NCBI RefSeq assembly: GCF_002775205.1
Contig: NC_036464.1
Coordinates: 248,001-312,000, forward strand
DNA length: 64,000 nucleotides
Direction: 5' to 3'
DNA from: Xiphophorus maculatus
Taxonomy: Eukaryota; Chordata; Actinopteri; Cyprinodontiformes; Poeciliidae
The notes beneath the pieces were generated by a model that was not told where the DNA came from, ran no database searches, and saw only the letters and a list, made by a program, of their open reading frames with translations. Positions within the stretch are counted from its first letter, which is position 1; each line of letters starts with the position of its first letter. The position numbers and the translations under genes were made by a program. Below are positions 60,701 to 64,000 of the stretch, in pieces.

Positions 60701-61293
60701 ATGATAAATATTGGAAAATTTAGTGCAAGGATACATTTAGAATGTGTCCATCTTGAATTTTCCAGTGGCTAACTTTTTCTTTTTTGAAAAGATGTAATCT
60801 CTGTTAACATCTGTCCCACGTTCTTGTGAAACATTTTGCTGAACTATTAAATTGTCTGCTGGTGGAAATAAGTCTAAACTCTCTTATTATTTCAGCATGA
60901 CGCAGGACTCCACAGGATATGTCTGCCTTCTTATTCATCCAACAACAAAAGATGATGCTGGCTGGTACACTGTGTCAGCTAAAAACGATGCTGGAGTTGT
61001 ATCTTGCACCTGCAGACTTGATATCTATGGTAAATACTCTGCACAGCTGTCAGGTTTCTGAAGATATCCGCTCTGTAACTGTGTAGTAACTCCAGCTTGC
61101 TGCTGCGTCTTCAGCACAGTGGCATCAGAGTATCCCAGCACCAATGAGGAAAGCTCCGCGAGCGAGCAGCCGCTACGCCGCTCTGACAGGCCAGGGGTTT
61201 GACATTAAGTCGGCCTTTTCCACGTCAGACACCAGCCCCGTCCTGTTCGCCAGCTCGCCTCCGGAGGCCACCCTGGAGAGCGACGAGCTGTGA
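36743..61293 (+). CDS. mypn: myopalladin, sarcomeric Ig-domain protein
   Basis: Z-line scaffold linking nebulin/nebulette, alpha-actinin and CARP. Coding exons: 36743-37188, 38365-38943, 43207-43382, 43460-43511, 44381-44744, 45519-45593, 45993-46134, 46850-46873, 47144-47260, 47755-48367, 50716-51639, 52185-52317, 54039-54116, 55473-55694, 55770-55919, 57419-57498, 58709-58835, 58918-59125, 59625-59790, 60896-61029, 61115-61293. All are GT-AG and all phases close: 4989 nt, 1662 aa (human 1320). N-terminus SLSQLLRVSYEA, PDLSAFLSQEELD and LNKAADFIEELSSLF match myopalladin. Ig1 spans exons 2-3, Ig2 exons 6-9, Ig3 exons 14-16, Ig4 exons 17-18, Ig5 exons 19-20. A long Pro/Ser region (exons 10-11, with VLAKPKL and IQNPVAFLSSVLPSL) separates Ig2 and Ig3. 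The C-terminus LESDEL matches. Exon 8 has only 24 nt. Palladin was considered, but the N-terminus and neighbours favour mypn. Confidence 0.95.
37184..38357. mobile_element. hAT-like element forming mypn intron 1 (coding)
   Basis: Begins CAGAGGTGGGTAC and ends GCTACCCAATTCTG, imperfect inverted termini. It is flanked by ACAACAGG (37176-37183) and GCAACAGG (38358-38365), an 8-bp target duplication with one mismatch. Its sub-terminal TACTCAAGTAAAAGTAG and GTAACTAG words place it with 10440-10590, 44945-45497 and 56283-56840. Both duplications lie in mypn coding sequence in the same frame. The inferred intron is 37189-38364. A second copy of the right end occurs inside at about 38200-38209. Confidence 0.8.
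37264..37751. mobile_element. foldback element nested in the mypn intron-1 transposon
   Basis: CACTGCAAAAACAGTCTTAC at the left mirrors GTAAGATTTGGTGTTTTTGC plus ATTGTG at the right. The interior halves are also inverted (GATGAAAAAGTTCTAGTTCC against TACTTTTCATCAACATC). Two X-box 13-mers lie near the centre. Confidence 0.65.
38963..39440. mobile_element. family B MITE, copy in mypn intron 2
   Basis: Left end TTAAAGGGGCAGCATTATG. The interior shares ATTTGACATTGTAATTTAAC, CCTTTAGGAAATCATCACAA and GAGATTAAAGGATTTCTCAA with copies at 57606 and 61523. The right end is truncated. Confidence 0.65.
39701..39732. repeat. (GT)n microsatellite
   Basis: GTGTGTGT runs with one CA interruption, about 32 bp, in mypn intron 2. 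Confidence 0.9.
40200..40965. mobile_element. ATTAATCGTGATTAATCG repeat family, two adjacent partial copies
   Basis: Partial copies end near 40428 (CGATTAATCGTGATTAATCG then TTTCAGCTC) and 40958 (TGATTAATCATGATTAATCC). Both share TTTTGTACAATTTTGGCTTA-like words with 47306-47711 and 51655-51987. No coding capacity. Confidence 0.6.
40966..43206. other. remainder of mypn intron 2
   Basis: No exon is supported. An ORF at 40964-41461 has no recognisable homology. 42090-42370 is a decayed repeat of AAATATTTAGTTAGCAAACT-like words, and 42520-42780 is an AATAAAGTC-type array. Confidence 0.5.
44945..45497. mobile_element. TACTTGAGTAAAA hAT-like family copy, mypn intron 5
   Basis: Starts near CAGAGGAGGGCAGAGTTCCC and ends near GTAGTTACTACCCGGCTCTG. 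The interior (TGGTGAAATTTAGGTTAAAA, CATTCAGTGGGTAGAAAATC) matches the intron 1 element. It ends about 20 bp before the acceptor of exon 6 at 45519. Confidence 0.7.
45594..45960. mobile_element. probable Tc1/mariner-like remnant
   Basis: CCAGAAGTTTACATACGCTG at the left and TCCAGAAGTTTACATACATC at about 45788 resemble direct repeats of fish Tc1-like transposons (AGAAGTTTACATACA). No transposase reading frame remains. Confidence 0.5.
46300..46670. repeat. degenerate repeat of TTTCTTGTTNTAACGAGAA units
   Basis: About ten imperfect ~30-bp units such as AGTTTCTTGTTCTAACGAGA, GTATCGAGAACGTTTTCCGT and TATGTCTCGCTATAACGACA in mypn intron 7. Confidence 0.6.
47306..47711. mobile_element. ATTAATCGTGATTAATCG repeat family, copy in mypn intron 9
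   Basis: Begins GATAATGATTATTTTAGTAA with CGATTAATC and ends CAATTAATCGTGATTAATCG then TTTGAGCCCTA. It includes CAGGTGAGACAAAGGTGTTT. The right end stops about 45 bp before the exon 10 acceptor. Confidence 0.65.
48617..48690. repeat. dispersed tail repeat, copy 3
   Basis: AAGTCAAAGTTTATTTATGT then AGCACATTTACATTTCAGCT in mypn intron 10. The remainder of this 2.3-kb intron shows no exon. Confidence 0.4.
51655..51987. mobile_element. ATTAATCGTGATTAATCG repeat family, copy in mypn intron 11
   Basis: Begins ATGATTAATCGTGATTAATC and ends AATAATCAGTTGCAGCCCTA, in opposite orientation to the intron 9 copy. It is followed by a small GCTAGCGTTGC repeat (52000-52075). Confidence 0.65.
52750..53977. 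mobile_element. 1.2-kb non-autonomous element with 17-bp perfect inverted termini
   Basis: AGGCCTGTCACAATAAC at 52750-52766 is exactly mirrored by GTTATTGTGACAGGCCT at 53961-53977. It fills most of mypn intron 12 (52318-54038). No transposase ORF is seen. It contains a nested element at 53567-53828. Confidence 0.8.
53567..53828. mobile_element. nested MITE with CCGTATTTTCCG / CGGAAAGTACGG ends
   Basis: ACCGTATTTTCCGACGCAC at the left and CTTATAATCCGGAAAGTACGG at the right are imperfect inverted termini of a very common fish element. It sits inside the 52750-53977 element, so it inserted later. Confidence 0.65.
54560..55165. repeat. AATAAAGTC / GACTTTATTCTC array in mypn intron 13
   Basis: Many imperfect units such as AGAATAAAGACGTAATATT, AGTCGTAAGAGTAC and ACTTTATTCTCAGAG, first in one orientation and then in the other. 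Same family as the 7SL spacer. Confidence 0.6.
55695..55769 (+). other. 75-nt stop-free intron inside mypn Ig3
   Basis: Donor CCAAAG|GTGAAA and acceptor GATCAG|GTCTAC separate PSPK from VYWFKDGKQ, which are contiguous in other Ig domains of the family. The intron is exactly 25 codons long and has no stop in frame, so retained transcripts would insert 25 residues into the B-C part of Ig3. Confidence 0.75.
56040..56290. mobile_element. X-box-bearing repeat, copy 4
   Basis: Shares AAATATCTGAAATACT, ACATTTCTGGTTTTACTCAC and TTAAACTGCTGCTGCGT with copy 1. It has GTTGCTAGGCAAC at 56207-56219 and 56266-56278. Lies in mypn intron 15. Confidence 0.55.
56283..56840. mobile_element. TACTTGAGTAAAA hAT-like family copy, mypn intron 15
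   Basis: GCAGAGTTGGCTGGTAACTA at the left, then TTACTTGAGTTACTTTCTTG, and TTTTACTTGAGTAAAAACAT with GTTGAAGTAGTTCTACTCTT at the right. It abuts the X-box repeat. Opposite orientation to the copy at 44945. Confidence 0.65.
57606..58052. mobile_element. family B MITE, copy in mypn intron 16
   Basis: CTTTTAAGGGCAGTATTAAC at the left and TTACATAATACTGCTCCTTC at the right are inverted ends. The interior matches copies at 38963 and 61523 (AATTGCTGCTGGCTAGTCTG, GTCATGGAGATTAAAGGATT). Confidence 0.75.
60010..60480. repeat. TGTTTAGCATTAGCTTC minisatellite-like repeat
   Basis: About eight imperfect ~50-bp units such as TGTTTAGCATTAGCTTCCA, ATTTTTTATGTGTTTAATG and GTGTTTAGTGTTAGCCTCTG fill part of mypn intron 19. 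Confidence 0.65.
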
Positions 61294-61522
61294 CGGATGC
61301 GTCCGCCGTGTTCTGTGACCGCCAGGTCCAAACACGATGAGGCTAACGGGGAAAAACACCAACAGAGCAGATTTTGTGTGGTACATTTTTGAAGTGTTGC
61401 ATTCAGATTACAGCAGCAATCAGCACTGAAAAGCTGCGTTTCCATTACAAATGTGCAGAAAACTTTGTTGATGTTCCGCTAAAGTAAAAAACAACAACAT
61501 GATTTTGCAATTGAGGCGTCTC

Positions 61523-62036
61523 CATTAAAGGGGCAGTATTATGTTTTCCTCTCACATAATGCCATTTTATAGCACAATCAAGTAATCTTCAAGTATCTTA
61601 CCTTCAGTTGTTATGCTGAATATATCAAATATAATTCTGAATTTGTAATTTAACGCATTGAAATTGGGCCTCTGTCTCTTTAAAATCTCCTGCTCTTTCT
61701 GAAAATTCACCTTCAGGAAGTGATCCCAACATGGCTCCCCTATTAACCCTTTAACAACGTTTAGCAACCCTTCAGCTCCTGCAATGTTCCACCAGGTGTT
61801 TGCTAATTACTGCTGGCTAGTCTGAAGGAGCCTAGTGGGGGAGGAGCTGCATCTCGAAGGCGGGGCTATGTCCAACCAGGCGTTTTGCAGCTGCGTGGTT
61901 GCCATGGAGATTAAAGGATTTCTCAAACATGCATGAAAGAATCACGGCAACACTCCAGGTTTGTTTTGGGTGCAGTAATAACATAATACGATGATTCGCT
62001 CCAAAAAGACGATTTTACATAACACTTCCCCTTTAA
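61523..62036. mobile_element. family B MITE, best-preserved copy, downstream of mypn
   Basis: CATTAAAGGGGCAGTATTATG at the left and ACATAACACTTCCCCTTTAA at the right are good inverted termini, about 514 bp. It starts 230 bp after the mypn stop and therefore may lie in, or end, the 3' UTR; its left end supplies an ATTAAA at 61524-61529. Confidence 0.8.
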
Positions 62037-64000
62037 GTAAGACATACAGTTAAAATTGCGTGAACAAGTTTGCATCGCCATCGTTCTTTCTGTTGTCTTT
62101 TTTCCCATTAAACTGTATTTTATTTAAACAAATGTCAAGCACACAACAAAGGATACAGAAAAATCACATTTAAACAAACATATTCAATTAGATAAATACA
62201 TGCATTACATTTTTCTTCATTTCTTAAAAAAGAAGAAAATATGGTGCTTCATTACGAAATTTACATTTATGAACATAAAATTTAGCCAAAAGAATTAAGG
62301 CTAAATTGACATGTGATTTACAAAAAAAATTTTCCCATTGCAGTTTTGCAAACGGCACTAATTTTGATTCAGTGCAAAACATTTTTTAAAAATAAAAAAA
62401 ACAAAATTTTATTTCCAAAATTGGTGTTTCCATTGAGCGACTTTTCCATAATTCCAATTTGCACAATTTCAAGGTAAATGGAAACGCAGCTGTAGAGTTT
62501 TTCACCATTCCTATTTACTCAAAGACATATGAACAAAATTTTACATGCAGAAAAAAAAAACATACGCAGTCTTAGCAAAGTCTCATGAGCCACTTGAGAC
62601 GTTTTTCTCTTTTAGGTTTGATTGATTCACGTAATTTTTACCTTATAATTATCTTTGAAGACGCAATGAATGCTTAACGCTGCTGGTCTCCACTCTTAAT
62701 TGTTGGTTCTGTTCCTTAAGTGCTTCTTGTGCCCTATTTACCTGAGCTGCTTGTGCTGGTTGCTCACTAACGTTCACCTGTAGCTGAGAATATGAGCAAA
62801 AAGACACTTTTCAGATCCTTTCAAATCGAGTTTTGTTTCTCTCAAATTAGACATTAAAATTCAGCAAGAACTCAACTAGTCACAGATTTTTTTTTGTGGG
62901 AAGTAACAACAGATTATTCCCTGAAAATATGCCCCTTTTTCAGAAAGCATGAATTAAAAGTGCAAAATTAAAAATATCTAGGTGCATTCTAAACAAAACC
63001 AAAGAGAAGTTAATTTTGGCTTAAAAAAATCTGAAATTTTGAGATTGACCTCAAAAAATTTTTTAGAAAAAAACCTTTAAAATTTCTGACCTCCAAAACT
63101 CAAAAATGTACGAGGAAAAAAAGCCTCAACATTTTGAGATTAATCTCAGAAATTTTCTAGAAGAAAAATAGAAATTTCTCAATTATGAAAGTTACAATTT
63201 TTTGACTTTTCAGACTGAAAATTTCCAAAAGTCAAACGTGGAAATAAAATTTCCACATATAAAAAAAACAAACATTCGGAGTAATCTCAAAATTTCTGGG
63301 GTTTTTTCTAGTAAATTTTCAACTTTTCATACTCAGAAATGTATTTACTCTTTTCTAGAAAATTTATGAGAATAAACTAAACATTTCTGCGTTTTTTCTT
63401 GCATATTTCTGACTATTCAAACTAAAAAATTTCAGTTTTTTTTCCTAAAAGATTTCTGAGATTAATCTCAAAAGTTCAGAATTTTTTGGCAGAAATTTAC
63501 TCGTCCTTTTTTTTATATCTACAGTGGGCTTAATATGGCGGTGTATGAAACGCTATTGGCTGCCAATAACATATTTTCCTTGTTGCTGATTGGCTGAACC
63601 CCAAAAAGCAGAGATAACAGACTGAAGATTTTTCCCCCCCCAACACTTACAAAAGGTATTCCCAGTGCCCAGTATCCCAGTGCTTTGGTTTTTCCACCTT
63701 TTAATTCCAAATTTTATTAAATTAATCTTTTTCTTCAAAATTCTGCACACAAAAACATTATTATGATGATTAGGAAAAAGTTTGAGATTTTTGCAAATTT
63801 ATTTAAAATTGTGTTTTAACACATAATGTTTATGTTCACTGGAAACTTTATTATAAATGCATCACTTTTATTTATAAAAATAAAATCAAAAATTTAGAAA
63901 TAAAATAAGTATTTTTCTCCTACAAATTAATGTGAATAACTTGGATTAAGTGAAGTTTATTGTTTAATGTTTATTTGTCTTCATTGGTTGCTTAGCAGGA
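62037..64000. other. sequence downstream of mypn, no gene seen
   Basis: AT-rich, with TGCAAAAATTTCCATTG-type low-complexity words. 63000-63525 is an array of the GAGATTAATCTC type (perfect palindrome at 63136-63147). No exon of a neighbouring gene was recognised up to the right edge. Confidence 0.5.

Overview
The window is nuclear DNA from a ray-finned fish, most likely a percomorph teleost. The proteins are vertebrate, the genes are split by GT-AG introns, and the introns and gaps are full of short non-autonomous DNA transposons, low-complexity arrays and microsatellites. No open reading frame for a transposase, reverse transcriptase or virus was recognised. Species cannot be named from the sequence.

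Layout. 1-10030 (minus): polr1b, second-largest subunit of RNA polymerase I; 14 exons are visible and the 3' part lies beyond the left edge. 10822-12850: a large inverted repeat with ~635-bp, nearly identical arms, each carrying a full 7SL (SRP) RNA gene with its upstream ATF/CRE site. 14052-18421 (minus): dnajc12, five exons, 166 aa. 19021-25207 (plus): sirt1, nine exons, 677 aa, head to head with dnajc12 across a 600-bp shared promoter region. 28622-33316 (plus): cacul1, eight exons, 334 aa. 36743-61293 (plus): mypn (myopalladin), 21 coding exons, about 1662 aa, five Ig domains. 61294-64000: repeats and low-complexity DNA only.

Context. dnajc12, sirt1 and mypn are neighbours on human 10q21.3 as well, so this is an old linkage block. 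The cacul1 position, where mammals have HERC4, and the adjacent polr1b are rearrangements relative to human. The genes do not form a pathway; they share housekeeping or regulatory roles (rRNA synthesis, protein targeting RNA, chaperone, deacetylase, cell cycle), with mypn as the muscle-specific member.

Most notable observation: the first intron inside the mypn coding sequence is, to within a few bases, one DNA transposon. Its inverted termini (CAGAGGTGGGTA / CCCAATTCTG) are flanked by 8-bp target-site duplications (ACAACAGG / GCAACAGG) that both lie in coding sequence in the same frame. The 5' splice site (CAGAG|GTGGGT) is supplied by the transposon end and the 3' splice site (CAACAG|G) by the duplicated target. 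This looks like a transposon-made intron in a vertebrate gene. Other points of note are the paired 7SL genes, eleven perfect RFX X-box 13-mers, mostly carried on dispersed repeats, a 75-nt stop-free intron in an Ig domain of mypn, a probable GC-AG intron in cacul1, and two polr1b introns that are almost pure polypyrimidine in the transcript.
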